Source of the DNA: JACNJF01 sp050288105
GTDB taxonomy: Bacteria > Pseudomonadota > Gammaproteobacteria > GCA-001735895
Reading direction: 5' to 3'
Assembly (NCBI GenBank): GCA_050288105.1
Contig: JBNKDE010000006.1
Span: 1 to 64,000, forward strand
DNA: 64,000 bases
The notes under the pieces: generated by a model
The model's input: only the letters and a program-made list of their open reading frames with translations
What the model was told of the DNA's origin: nothing
The model's database searches: none
Made by a program: the position numbers and the translations under genes
Part shown: one piece after another, positions 1 to 8,470 of the stretch
Layout: the number at the start of each line of letters is the position of its first letter
Position numbering within the stretch: position 1 is the stretch's first letter

Positions 1-377
1 TCGGAGAGTAAATCGACATCGTCCAGTTCAGATTTGAACACAGCGACCGAGGATTCGGCGATATGCCGAATAAGTTCATCTTTAAGATGAGCGCCCTGGC
101 TGAGGACAATGGTTGATGCGGGTCCGGTAAATAATTTATCAAACAGTCTTTGCTGTTGATACAGATTAAGCGATGCCAGGTAGGCTGATTCCTGTAAGCC
201 AATGACAATCACGCTGGAGGGGCGGATAATATTCAGGTAGTCGACCGCCTGGTACTTTTGTTCACCGCTGGAGAGTTTGATTTCACGTTCCAGCCCGATT
301 TGTCCAGAAGCAAAAGACAGCTTTAAACGTTTCTGGAAGCGTTGATGAAAATCACCTATCGAAACGCTAGAACGCAT
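1..377 (-). CDS. hprK: HPr kinase/phosphorylase, N-terminal part (cut by window edge)
   Basis: The frame opens at an ATG (377-375) and runs off the left edge, so only about 125 N-terminal residues are visible. They match the HprK N-terminal domain: starts MRSSVSIGDFHQRF, with a VDYLNIIRPSSVIVIG segment and then KDELIRHIAESSVAVF. The family phosphorylates and dephosphorylates HPr on serine. The P-loop kinase domain lies outside the window. It begins 4 bases after the ptsN stop, so the two are co-transcribed. A ptsN-hprK pair is usual in gammaproteobacteria with an incomplete, regulatory PTS. Recognition rests on N-terminal similarity and on the neighbour; the catalytic half is unseen. Confidence 0.85.
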   Translation of the reverse strand, partial: MRSSVSIGDFHQRFQKRLKLSFASGQIGLEREIKLSSGEQKYQAVDYLNIIRPSSVIVIGLQESAYLASLNLYQQQRLFDKLFTGPASTIVLSQGAHLKDELIRHIAESSVAVFKSELDDVDLLS

Positions 378-381
378 GATT

Positions 382-864
382 TCAGGCCGTTCCGTCAGAA
401 TCCGTGGGCAAACTGGACTCTGCCTCTTGTATGATGCTCATGATCTGTTCCGGTTTACGCGCCTTGCGCACTTTTCTACACACTTTATCCTGGCTGAACA
501 GGCGGGCCAGTGATGCTAAAATTTTAAGATGTTCTTCGGTGGATGCTTCAGGAATGAATACCACAAAGATCAGGTCTACCGGTATCTGGTCGATCGCATC
601 GTATTTAACCGGCTCATCTAATTTCAGGAAATAGGTCAGTGTCTGGTCGAGGTTTTCCAGTCGCGCATGCGGGACAGCAAATCCCTTTCCGAGGCCGGTA
701 CTACCCAGTCTTTCACGCTCAAGTAACTGATTAAAAATAATACTTTGTGAAAGCTCTAGCTCGGCTGCGGCTTTTTCAGCGATATATTCCAGTAATCGTT
801 TTTTACTCGATATTTCAGCATCAGTAAAAATGCGATCTGTTGCCAGTAACGATGAAATGGACAT
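382..864 (-). CDS. ptsN: Nitrogen-regulatory PTS EIIA (EIIA-Ntr)
   Basis: 160 residues, the normal length for PtsN. It is a single PTS EIIA type-2 domain with the phospho-accepting histidine in GKGFAVPHARL (about H66). It accepts phosphate from NPr/HPr and regulates potassium transport, sigma-54-linked functions and other targets; it is not a sugar transporter. It lies between hpf and hprK in the rpoN operon, 101 bases after hpf, with a perfect hairpin in that gap. A short overlapping plus-strand frame is a shadow. Confidence 0.95.
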   Translation of the reverse strand: MSISSLLATDRIFTDAEISSKKRLLEYIAEKAAAELELSQSIIFNQLLERERLGSTGLGKGFAVPHARLENLDQTLTYFLKLDEPVKYDAIDQIPVDLIFVVFIPEASTEEHLKILASLARLFSQDKVCRKVRKARKPEQIMSIIQEAESSLPTDSDGTA

Positions 865-933
865 TACCCTGTTCCGGTATGGTTTAAGCGCGCATGTTAG
901 CGAAATTAATCAAGCTTGCAAGAGCTAATGAGA

Positions 934-957
934 GCAGGGAGGATTTCTCCTCCCTGC
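934..957 (-). other. Perfect 10-bp hairpin between hpf and ptsN
   Basis: GCAGGGAGGA and TCCTCCCTGC pair perfectly around a TTTC loop. No T-run follows on either strand, so it does not look like an intrinsic terminator. In the minus-strand operon transcript it lies about 70 bases before the ptsN start. It may be a processing or mRNA-stability element. The structure is seen; the role is inferred. Confidence 0.5.
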
Positions 958-965
958 GGGGGAGA

Positions 966-1283
966 TTAAGCAACGTCAGTAATCGGGGTCTTGTTTCTGT
1001 GATCCTTGGTTTTCTCCTTGTGTTTTTTGCCCTGCCGATCAAGTTTGTCGACCAGGCCATCTATAGCCGCGTACATGTCTTCCTGGACATCGTCGGCGTA
1101 TAGATTACCACCACTGATATGCATCGTTGCTTCCGCTTTATGTCTGAGTTTTTCTACCGTTAATATGACATGGATATCAAGTGCCTGGTCAAAATGACGA
1201 TCAAGGCGTTGGATTTTCTCATTGACGTAATTGCGCAGTGAATCAGTGATCTCTATATGGTGACCGCTTAGACTAACTTGCAT
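966..1283 (-). CDS. hpf: Ribosome hibernation promoting factor (short HPF)
   Basis: 105 residues: the short HPF/YfiA-type form without the long C-terminal dimerisation domain. It begins MQVSLSGHHIEITDSLRNYV and has the family's basic beta-alpha fold, with a lysine-rich C-terminal tail. It binds the 30S decoding region and promotes 100S dimer formation in starvation. The start has a strong AGGAGG ribosome site about 8 bases upstream. It sits between rpoN and ptsN, the classical position. A small hairpin lies in the 83-base rpoN-hpf gap. Confidence 0.95.
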   Translation of the reverse strand: MQVSLSGHHIEITDSLRNYVNEKIQRLDRHFDQALDIHVILTVEKLRHKAEATMHISGGNLYADDVQEDMYAAIDGLVDKLDRQGKKHKEKTKDHRNKTPITDVA

Positions 1284-1310
1284 TAGATACCTCCTGAAGG
1301 TTTCACAGTA

Positions 1311-1328
1311 CTCATAGTTTTCTATGAG
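1311..1328 (-). other. Hairpin between rpoN and hpf
   Basis: CTCATAG and CTATGAG form a perfect 7-bp stem around a TTTT loop, 28 bases upstream of the hpf start on the transcribed strand. No T-run follows. It may affect processing or hpf translation. Only the inverted repeat itself is directly supported. Confidence 0.4.
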
Positions 1329-1366
1329 TGGTTAAGGCAGTAACTACATGTCACTACCGGGCATCT

Positions 1367-2848
1367 CTAAAAGAGACGTTTTCTTTCATTGGATGGCGGA
1401 ATATTCATTGCTTCACGGTATTTTGCGATGGTACGCCGTGCAACGTTAATTCCCTGTTCATCCAGAATTGCTGCAATCTTGTTATCACTTAATGGCTTGT
1501 TTGCATTCTCAGCCGCTATCAGCTTTTTGATGATGGCGCGAATGGCAGTAGCCGAGCATTCTCCACCATCAGCGGTACCAACATGACTGGAAAAGAAATA
1601 CTTGAATTCGAATATGCCGCGTGGGGTATGCATGTATTTTAAGGTGGTGACACGTGAGATGGTCGATTCATGCATCTCCAGTTCCTCCGCAATGTCACGT
1701 AGTACCATGGGCTTCATGGCTTCATCACCGTACTCAAGAAAGCCCTGCTGGCGCTCTACAATGGAGTTAGCAACCTTAAGCAGGGTGTCGTTGCGGCTTT
1801 GCAGGCTCTTAATAAACCAGCGTGCCTCCTGCAAATGGTCACGCAGGTAATTATTCTGTTCACTGTTATCGCCACGCTTAACGAGGTTGGCATAGGTGCT
1901 GTTGATCTTTAACCTGGGCGCATTATCGGGGTTGATTCTGACCGTCCACTTGCCATTCTGCTTGGCAACATAGACATCGGGGGTAATGTATTCCGCATGC
2001 GCGGTACTGATCTGGTGTCCCGGATGTGGGTTGGTGGTCTGGATCAGACGCACAATATTGGCTAGTTCGGCATCGTTCGCCTGCAGCCTGCGCTTTAAAA
2101 TGGCGTAATCGTTGCTGGCCAGGTAATCCAGGTAGCGTTCGACCAGTGCCAGTGCCTTGTTTAAATGTGGTGTTGCAGGATCATACTGCTTCAACTGTAT
2201 GCTCATGCATTCAGCTGGGGTCCTGGCTGCCACACCGACAGGATCAAAATGCTGGATAAAGTTAAGCATGGCTTCGATTTCATCCATTTCCAGGTCGGGA
2301 TGATCGGTGAGCAGCCCCTGGTGGATATCTTCCAGGCTTTCGGTGAGATAACCCCGGTCATCGATGCCATCGATGATCGCAAGTCCTATATCGCGGTCGG
2401 TATCAGTCAGGTGTGCACACTCCAGTTGCCAGATCAGGTGATCATAAAGTGCATCGGCAGGTTTGGCCTGGTTCTCGAACAGGTCGTTAAAGTCTTCACT
2501 ATTGCCGGATATTGACTGGCTAGGTGCGGCGGTGGCTGGAATATCGTAGATGTCTTCCCATCCGGTATCCAGCCCCAGGTCTTCGGGTAAGGATTGTTCA
2601 GATCTTTCCTGGTCAATCTGTTCCGCTGAGGTTTTGATTTCGGTGATATCTTCTTTGTCGGAAGACTTGTCTTTCACCTTCATTTCGGACAGGTTGTCTT
2701 CCTGATCGAGTAGCGGGTTACTATCCAGCGTTTGCTGAATCTCACTTTGCAGCTCAAGTGAAGACAGTTGAAGCAGCTTGATCGCCTGCTGGAGTTGAGG
2801 CGTCATGGTCAGGCTCTGACCGATTTTTAGTTGTAGGCTTTGTTTCAT
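1367..2848 (-). CDS. rpoN: RNA polymerase sigma-54 factor
   Basis: 493 residues, the usual RpoN length. The N-terminal activator-interaction region starts MKQSLQLKIGQSLTMTPQLQ and has the typical glutamine/leucine-rich pattern. An acidic linker (about 50-115) follows, then the core-binding domain and a helix-turn-helix (HESTISRVTTLKYM). The diagnostic RpoN box ARRTIAKYRE lies near residues 470-479. It directs core polymerase to -24/-12 promoters with AAA+ activators. It follows lptB by 57 bases and precedes hpf, as in many gammaproteobacteria. Confidence 0.97.
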   Translation of the reverse strand: MKQSLQLKIGQSLTMTPQLQQAIKLLQLSSLELQSEIQQTLDSNPLLDQEDNLSEMKVKDKSSDKEDITEIKTSAEQIDQERSEQSLPEDLGLDTGWEDIYDIPATAAPSQSISGNSEDFNDLFENQAKPADALYDHLIWQLECAHLTDTDRDIGLAIIDGIDDRGYLTESLEDIHQGLLTDHPDLEMDEIEAMLNFIQHFDPVGVAARTPAECMSIQLKQYDPATPHLNKALALVERYLDYLASNDYAILKRRLQANDAELANIVRLIQTTNPHPGHQISTAHAEYITPDVYVAKQNGKWTVRINPDNAPRLKINSTYANLVKRGDNSEQNNYLRDHLQEARWFIKSLQSRNDTLLKVANSIVERQQGFLEYGDEAMKPMVLRDIAEELEMHESTISRVTTLKYMHTPRGIFEFKYFFSSHVGTADGGECSATAIRAIIKKLIAAENANKPLSDNKIAAILDEQGINVARRTIAKYREAMNIPPSNERKRLF

Positions 2849-2905
2849 TGACGCATTTCGGCTACTGCAGTGAAAGTCATCGGTTTTGTTATTCTCATAG
2901 TTACT

Positions 2906-3631
2906 TTATAGCTTAAAATCCTGACCCAAGTAAATCTTTCTAACGATTTTGTTGGACAGAATTTGATCGGCATCTCCTTCCGCGAGAATGGTACCTTCAC
3001 CCATCACATAAGCCTTTTCGCAGATCCCCAGTGTCTCCCTCACGTTATGGTCGGTGATCAGGATGCCAATGCCTCTATCTGCCAACTGACGGATCATATT
3101 CTGTATGTCCACCACCGAGATAGGATCAACGCCCGCAAAGGGTTCGTCAAGTAGAATGAACTGTGGGTCATTCGCAAGCGCTCGCGCAATCTCAACCCGT
3201 CGACGCTCTCCGCCCGATAAGGAGATACCCAGGCTTTCGCGAATGTGCTGTATTTGAAAGTCTTCCAGCAACTGCTCCAGAATCTGTTGCTGCTGGTCAG
3301 TGGAGAGGTTTTTGCGCAACTGTAAAATTGCACGGATATTGTCTTCGACGCTGAGGCCACGAAATACTGATGCTTCCTGAGGCAGATAGCCGATACCCTT
3401 GAGCGCACGCTGATGCATGGCGAGCTCAGTAATCGGTTCCTGGTTGAGAGAAATGACACCCTGATCACTGCGGATCAGGCCCACAATCATGTAAAAACAG
3501 GTTGTCTTGCCAGCACCGTTAGGTCCGAGCAGACCGACAATCTGTCCGCTTTTTACAGCCAGGCTGACCGACTTGACGACGGTTCTGCCGCTATAGCTCT
3601 TGGCCAGTTCACTGGCGACCAGTTCATTCAT
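2906..3631 (-). CDS. lptB: LPS export ABC transporter ATPase LptB
   Basis: 241 residues. The Walker A motif GPNGAGKTT is at about 36-44, the signature is LSGGERRR, and Walker B is FILLDEPFAGVDP. It powers LptFG (not in this window) to extract LPS from the inner membrane into the LptC-LptA bridge. It overlaps lptA by 8 bases, implying translational coupling in lptC-lptA-lptB. The gene is full length with all ATPase motifs intact. Confidence 0.97.
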   Translation of the reverse strand: MNELVASELAKSYSGRTVVKSVSLAVKSGQIVGLLGPNGAGKTTCFYMIVGLIRSDQGVISLNQEPITELAMHQRALKGIGYLPQEASVFRGLSVEDNIRAILQLRKNLSTDQQQQILEQLLEDFQIQHIRESLGISLSGGERRRVEIARALANDPQFILLDEPFAGVDPISVVDIQNMIRQLADRGIGILITDHNVRETLGICEKAYVMGEGTILAEGDADQILSNKIVRKIYLGQDFKL

Positions 3632-4115
3632 TATTTTTGGGTTGAATCAGCATGCGAACCCGGCCATCTGAGGAGGCGCTTCCGGCCTGCAGGGCATCGG
3701 TTTCTGTATTTACCGTAATGGATTCGCTTTCTATGGTGTCCTGGGCAGACTGGAAGCGCGCCTGGCCAAGGAGTTCAAGTTCAGATCTGGAGTGGTAGAA
3801 ATTCATGCGTAATGCAGAGCCAGAGACGGGTTTTTGGTCGTCATTCAGCTGCTTGAAATGCGCGGGCTGTCCTTCTACCTGTAGCCACTGAAGATCGTTG
3901 TTCTGATCAAAATGAAAAATGATACTGTCGGCCCTGATATTGAGGCTGCCCTGATTCATCTCCACATTGCCCTGGTAATGGCTGATATGCCGGGTTTCGT
4001 CGATCTCCAGTCGGTCAGCTTCTATCTGAATGGGCTGATCCCTGTCCGTAGCTAAAGCCAGCACCGAGGCAGGTAACAGACTGACTAAGATAAGCAATAA
4101 GTTAACTGGGTTCAT
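3624..4115 (-). CDS. lptA: Periplasmic LPS transport protein LptA
   Basis: 163 residues with an N-terminal signal peptide (hydrophobic NLLLILVSLLPASVLA) followed by an OstA/LptA beta-jellyroll domain (IQIEADRLEIDETRHISHYQG). LptA oligomers bridge LptC in the inner membrane to LptD in the outer membrane and carry LPS across the periplasm. It overlaps lptC by 14 bases and lptB by 8. Length and context are standard. Confidence 0.95.
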   Translation of the reverse strand: MNPVNLLLILVSLLPASVLALATDRDQPIQIEADRLEIDETRHISHYQGNVEMNQGSLNIRADSIIFHFDQNNDLQWLQVEGQPAHFKQLNDDQKPVSGSALRMNFYHSRSELELLGQARFQSAQDTIESESITVNTETDALQAGSASSDGRVRMLIQPKNNE

Positions 4116-4671
4116 GGGTTCCTGCTTTTTGATAGATGGCGTTTACGCCCTGGAAAATATGGCGGTCATTTTTCATATCCAGCATGGCTGAGCTGGCTTT
4201 TAATTCCATATCCGCACTTCGCATGGTGAGCGCGACGGGCATTTTTATCGCATCCTGGTCGGGATAGAATATCATTTGTTCGCTATCTACCTTGAGCCAT
4301 TTGTCAGACAGGTGGCGCTGCAGCGAAGCGCTTTGCGAGAGTTCAAAAATATCCTGCTGATGGATCAGTTTTCCTTCCCTGGCAGACATCAGCCAGTCCG
4401 CCCTGTCGTCAAAATAGCGGATATCAGGGTGCTGGATCATACTGATATCTTCACGCACGAAATGCTCCAGATAGGGGCTGTTCAGTTGATACTGAGGGCT
4501 GCCCTGCTGGTTATAGGTTTTCAGTTTGACCTCGGCCAGGTAGTAATCAATATTGTCAGGTATCTGCAGCGGGTTCTGGACGAGTGGCAGATTTTGGCGG
4601 TCAAAAAACCAGCCGCTGACGATCGCGATCAGTAGTGCTACTACAAAGATGAAGAGGAAACGAAATCTCAT
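4102..4671 (-). CDS. lptC: LPS export protein LptC
   Basis: 189 residues: one N-terminal membrane anchor (about residues 5-22) and a periplasmic LptC/YrbK domain. It receives LPS from LptBFG and passes it to LptA. It overlaps the end of kdsC by 4 bases (ATGA) and the start of lptA by 14. The sequence is divergent, as is common for LptC. Size, topology and position between kdsC and lptA make the call firm. Confidence 0.93.
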   Translation of the reverse strand: MRFRFLFIFVVALLIAIVSGWFFDRQNLPLVQNPLQIPDNIDYYLAEVKLKTYNQQGSPQYQLNSPYLEHFVREDISMIQHPDIRYFDDRADWLMSAREGKLIHQQDIFELSQSASLQRHLSDKWLKVDSEQMIFYPDQDAIKMPVALTMRSADMELKASSAMLDMKNDRHIFQGVNAIYQKAGTHEPS

Positions 4672-5192
4672 TTCAGGTAACTATCCAGTTTGGCGGCTAA
4701 CAGCTGTTGTGCCTGCAGGATAAGCTCTATCGCCTCACGCGCGGCGCCTTTGCCGCCTCCACGTTCAGTGACATAATCCGCATGCTGGATAACGAAAGGG
4801 TGAGCATCCTGCACCGCGATGGACATGCCTGCCCGTTGCATTACTGGCAGGTCGACGACATCGTCTCCGATGTAGGCAATCTGGCTGGCATCCAGTCCGG
4901 TATTTTTCAGCAGTTCGTCAAACGCAGGACGTTTGTCACGATAGCCCTGGAACAGAATCTCTACCCCCAGATCATGCATGCGATGCGCAACCAGCTGCGA
5001 TTTTCGTCCGGTGATTACTGCGGCCTGTAAGCCACACTCCATGAGCATTCGGATGCCATGCCCATCTTTTGAGTTGAAGGCCTTGTACTCTTCACCCTGA
5101 TTGTCAAAAAACAGCGTGCCATCGGTGAGTACGCCATCGATATCAAAGATGACGAGTTTAATGTTCTGCGCAAGTTTGGTAATGGTATCCAT
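4668..5192 (-). CDS. kdsC: 3-deoxy-D-manno-octulosonate 8-phosphate phosphatase
   Basis: 174 residues, a cap-less HAD phosphatase. Motif I is FDIDGVLTDG with both catalytic aspartates, motif II lies near AAVITGRKS, and motif IV is YIGDDVVDLPVM. It dephosphorylates Kdo-8-P to Kdo for inner-core LPS. It follows kdsD by 11 bases and overlaps lptC by 4. Full length, standard neighbourhood. Confidence 0.96.
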   Translation of the reverse strand: MDTITKLAQNIKLVIFDIDGVLTDGTLFFDNQGEEYKAFNSKDGHGIRMLMECGLQAAVITGRKSQLVAHRMHDLGVEILFQGYRDKRPAFDELLKNTGLDASQIAYIGDDVVDLPVMQRAGMSIAVQDAHPFVIQHADYVTERGGGKGAAREAIELILQAQQLLAAKLDSYLK

Positions 5193-5203
5193 GTGTGTCC
5201 CCG

Positions 5204-6175
5204 CTATACGATGCCTGCTCTTAATAAGTCATGCATGTTTAACGCACCCTGAATCCTGCCATCTTTATCGGTGACGATAAGGGCATTAATCTTCTTATCA
5301 TCCATCAGGGTTAGCGCGTCACTGGCAATCTGTTCCGCCTGGATAGTAACGCAGTTACGCGTCATATGCTCGGTGATCAGGGCGGTTTGGATATCTGCCT
5401 GAGTGTCCAGCGTCCTGCGCAGGTCACCATCAGTAAAGATGCCCAGAAGCCTGCAGTCAGCATCGGCGATCGCTGTCATGCCCAGGCCCTTGTTGCTCAT
5501 TTCCAGCAGCGCCTGTTTCAGGGTAGCGGTTTCTGGTACCAGCGGAATCGCGTTACCGCTATGCATGATATCGCTCACGCGTAACAGTAGTCGCCTACCC
5601 AAATTTCCTCCCGGATGCGAGCGCGCAAAGTCCTGTTCGGTAAATCCACGTGCCTGTAGTATCGCGATCGCGAGAGCATCTCCCATTGCCAGACTGGCGG
5701 TGGTGCTGGAGGTGGGTGCGAGACCGAGTGGGCAGGCTTCTTTCTCAACAGCGACATCCAGATTGATATCGGCAAATTCAGCTAGTGTCGATTTTGCGTT
5801 GCCCGTCAGCGAGATCACGGGCACCTTGAGACGCCTGAGCAATGGCAGTAATGTGGTGATTTCGGCGGTTTCGCCAGAATTTGACAGTGCAATAACCAGA
5901 TCCAGAGCCGTGATCATACCCAGGTCGCCATGACTCGCCTCGCCGGGATGCATGAAAAAAGCGGGTGTCCCGGTACTGGCCAGAGTAGCGGCTATCTTGT
6001 TACCAATATGGCCAGATTTGCCCATCCCCGTTACTACGATGCGTCCCTCGCAGGCAAGAATCATTTCGCAGGCCTGATGAAAATGCTCATCTATACGGTC
6101 AACCAGAGCCTGTATGGCTTCAGCTTCATTGATGAGCACTGCCTTGCCCAGATTTTGGTAGGAATGGTCTGTCAT
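5204..6175 (-). CDS. kdsD: D-arabinose 5-phosphate isomerase
   Basis: 323 residues. An N-terminal SIS sugar-isomerase domain (GMGKSGHIGNKIAATLASTG and the serine-rich SNSGETAE loop) is followed by two CBS domains (about 205-320). It converts ribulose-5-P to arabinose-5-P, the first committed step of Kdo synthesis, and is followed by kdsC. Only 3 bases separate it from the antiporter gene upstream. All domains are complete. Confidence 0.96.
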   Translation of the reverse strand: MTDHSYQNLGKAVLINEAEAIQALVDRIDEHFHQACEMILACEGRIVVTGMGKSGHIGNKIAATLASTGTPAFFMHPGEASHGDLGMITALDLVIALSNSGETAEITTLLPLLRRLKVPVISLTGNAKSTLAEFADINLDVAVEKEACPLGLAPTSSTTASLAMGDALAIAILQARGFTEQDFARSHPGGNLGRRLLLRVSDIMHSGNAIPLVPETATLKQALLEMSNKGLGMTAIADADCRLLGIFTDGDLRRTLDTQADIQTALITEHMTRNCVTIQAEQIASDALTLMDDKKINALIVTDKDGRIQGALNMHDLLRAGIV

Positions 6176-6178
6176 AAT

Positions 6179-7156
6179 TTACGCGCTTTGATATACCACC
6201 TGATAATACAAAAGGCATTGATAAAGCACAAAACCCAAAAGTAATAGGCTCCCTTTAAAGCGCGTTAATAAACAGCAACTGGATTTGGGCAGGTAAGCCA
6301 GAATAAACAGCAATGCAGTAAAAGCAAGGGTTACCATAAGGTCACGGTTTACTGCGATTGAAGAAATATTAAAGTCGGTCATGAGTGCAGGAATACCTAT
6401 AACCGCTAGTGAGTTAAACAGGTTAGAGCCCACCACATTGCCGATCACCAGGTCTGATTCATTTTTTCTTACCCCGGCGATGGATGCGGCAAGTTCAGGT
6501 AATGAGGTGCCCAGTGCCACTATGGTCAGACCTATGATCAACTCGCTGACCCCAAGCTCTGTGGCGATATTGACGGCTCCCCAGACCAGTAATTTTGAAC
6601 TGCCTATTAATATCAGTAAGCCAACACTGGTCAGCATTAAGGCGCGCCCAGTGGGTATGTCGTGTGGTATTTCCTGGTCCATTTCACTGGATAGCACGTC
6701 ATCCTTGGTGCTCTCGCTGTAGCGTATCAGGTAGTAGAGCGCTAGCAATAGTGAACTGAGTAATATGACGCCATCCATAAAATCCAGGCGCAGGTCCCAC
6801 AATGTCCAGCTCAGGATTATCGAGGCTACGATCAGGATAGGGAATTCGCGCTGAAGAATTTTGGAGGCGATGCCCAGTGGTAGCAGTAATGCAGTAACGC
6901 CCAGAATCAGTCCGATATTGGCAATATTGGATCCTAGGGCATTACCAATCGCCAGGTCCGGAGTGTCATCGAACACTGAGAAAATGGAGATCAGTATCTC
7001 GGGGGCAGAGGTGCCAAAGCCGATAATCGTGATGCCGATGATCAGCGTTGAAACCCCGAAATTTTGTGCGGTGGCAGAAGCACCGTCAACAAACAGATCA
7101 GCACTCCATACCAGTAAACCCAGACCTAGCAGGATGGCCAGAGCGGATAACAACAT
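6179..7156 (-). CDS. yrbG: Calcium/sodium antiporter, YrbG family
   Basis: 325 residues, an inner-membrane CaCA-family exchanger. The two inverted alpha-repeats are clear: the first has GFGTSAPEILISIF and GNALGSNIANIGL, the second ALGTSLPELAASI and GNVVGSNLFNSLAV. About ten hydrophobic segments are visible, with an acidic cytoplasmic loop between the halves near residue 155. It probably exchanges Na+ for Ca2+ or another cation; the true substrate is unproven. It lies between fabA (3-base gap) and kdsD (3-base gap), the usual kdsD neighbour. Confidence 0.92.
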   Translation of the reverse strand: MLLSALAILLGLGLLVWSADLFVDGASATAQNFGVSTLIIGITIIGFGTSAPEILISIFSVFDDTPDLAIGNALGSNIANIGLILGVTALLLPLGIASKILQREFPILIVASIILSWTLWDLRLDFMDGVILLSSLLLALYYLIRYSESTKDDVLSSEMDQEIPHDIPTGRALMLTSVGLLILIGSSKLLVWGAVNIATELGVSELIIGLTIVALGTSLPELAASIAGVRKNESDLVIGNVVGSNLFNSLAVIGIPALMTDFNISSIAVNRDLMVTLAFTALLFILAYLPKSSCCLLTRFKGSLLLLGFVLYQCLLYYQVVYQSA

Positions 7157-7159
7157 GGA

Positions 7160-7687
7160 CTAGAAGTTATCAGTAGAAGTAAATAGCCCTACTCGAAGAT
7201 CATTTGCACTGTAAATTTCGCGCCCGTCGACTTCCATGCTGGCGTCAGCTATACCCATCACCAGTTTTCTCATGATCAGTCTTTTGATATGTATCTTGTA
7301 GGTCACTTTTTTGGCATCGGGCAATACCTGTCCGAAGAATTTAACCTCTCCAGAACCGAGTGCTCGACCATGACCTGGGCCTCCTTTCCAGCCCAGAAAG
7401 AAACCGACCAGTTGCCACATGGCATCCAGCCCCAGGCACCCCGGCATAACAGGGTCGGTACTAAAGTGGCATTGGAAGAACCAGAGATCCGGGTTGATGT
7501 CGAGCTCTGCTTCAATATAGCCTTTGTCGAATTTTCCGCCGTCTTCGGTGATGCTGGTTATACGATCAAACATCAGCATGGGAGGTAACGGTAGTAATGC
7601 ATTACCTTCGCCGAAGATCTTGCCATTACCGCAGTCGATAAGTTCCTGATAGCTAAAGCTATGTCGATCTGTAAGTTGTTCTGCCAT
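7160..7687 (-). CDS. fabA: 3-hydroxydecanoyl-ACP dehydratase/isomerase
   Basis: 175 residues, close to the 172 of E. coli FabA. The catalytic histidine lies in HFSTDPVMPGCLGLDAMWQ (about H74) and the aspartate is about D88. It dehydrates 3-hydroxydecanoyl-ACP and isomerises the product to the cis-3 form, starting unsaturated fatty acid synthesis. Its usual partner fabB is not in the window. It is the first gene of the minus-strand operon leading into Kdo and LPS transport genes, an uncommon place for fabA. Confidence 0.96.
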   Translation of the reverse strand: MAEQLTDRHSFSYQELIDCGNGKIFGEGNALLPLPPMLMFDRITSITEDGGKFDKGYIEAELDINPDLWFFQCHFSTDPVMPGCLGLDAMWQLVGFFLGWKGGPGHGRALGSGEVKFFGQVLPDAKKVTYKIHIKRLIMRKLVMGIADASMEVDGREIYSANDLRVGLFTSTDNF

Positions 7688-7772
7688 AATAATTGGTCGT
7701 TGTGATTCAGGGAGCGAACACTAACGATTCTGTGCCTTTTTTTCCAGTAAAATCTTGAGAGAATTCCTGTTT

Positions 7773-8384
7773 ATGACTCATTCAATATCGGTAGGTGTGT
7801 TCGACTGGCTGAACTTTCCCAGTCAGCAGGACTTCTACCCTGAAGACATTCCACAGGAATGGAAGCTGGCTTACTATAGCAATGAATTTAACAGCGCATG
7901 CCTGTCTCTGGCGGGTCTGGAATCTCGAATTGATGAGGTAATGGAGTGGATGGAAGATTTGCCGGAAAGCTTCGAGTTGAGCCTGTATATGGATCACAGC
8001 TCTCAAATCCCTATCCTGCAATCGCTGCAGCAAGCACAGGCTTGCGCTGTAAATACGCTGGTACTTGATACGCATCAGTGTAACAATTTGTTACACAACG
8101 TAAGTTTACAGGCCGTATTATCCTGCAGCAGCTTTGAGCGTACAGCTCGGTATGAATTCTCAGATATCTGGCGCCCTGATGAGCGCGCAGTTGATCATCA
8201 TCGTATCGCAATTTTTCCAGCGCTCGAATCAATGCGGCAGAAGCGTGAATGGATAGACCAGTGGCTAAAAGATAGTGAATCAGACGCTGAAGCAGGGCAT
8301 AACACGCTCTGGCTATCTGGCGCAGAAACCAGCTATCAGCAGTTAACTGAAATGCGTACCCTGATCGAGTTGATGGGTTATTAA
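7773..8384 (+). CDS. Degenerate DUF72-like protein, function unknown
   Basis: 203 residues from the ATG at 7773; a TTG at 7755 would add six residues, but no good ribosome site favours it. The N-terminus (VGVFDWLNFPSQQDFYPED, then YYSNEFNSACLSL) resembles the start of DUF72 (YunF/TM1631-like TIM-barrel) proteins. The rest is shorter and does not keep an obvious active site, so it may be a reduced relative. No signal peptide or membrane segment is visible. It is divergent from fabA and 86 bases upstream of mlaF, so it may share regulation with the mla operon. The gene looks real; its function is unknown. Confidence 0.7.
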   Translation: MTHSISVGVFDWLNFPSQQDFYPEDIPQEWKLAYYSNEFNSACLSLAGLESRIDEVMEWMEDLPESFELSLYMDHSSQIPILQSLQQAQACAVNTLVLDTHQCNNLLHNVSLQAVLSCSSFERTARYEFSDIWRPDERAVDHHRIAIFPALESMRQKREWIDQWLKDSESDAEAGHNTLWLSGAETSYQQLTEMRTLIELMGY

Positions 8385-8470
8385 ACATTACAGGGAAATA
8401 AATGTCTTAGCAGGCGTGGTTTTGAACCAGTGATATTGATAGACTCGCGCCACTTCGAGCAAAATAATTT

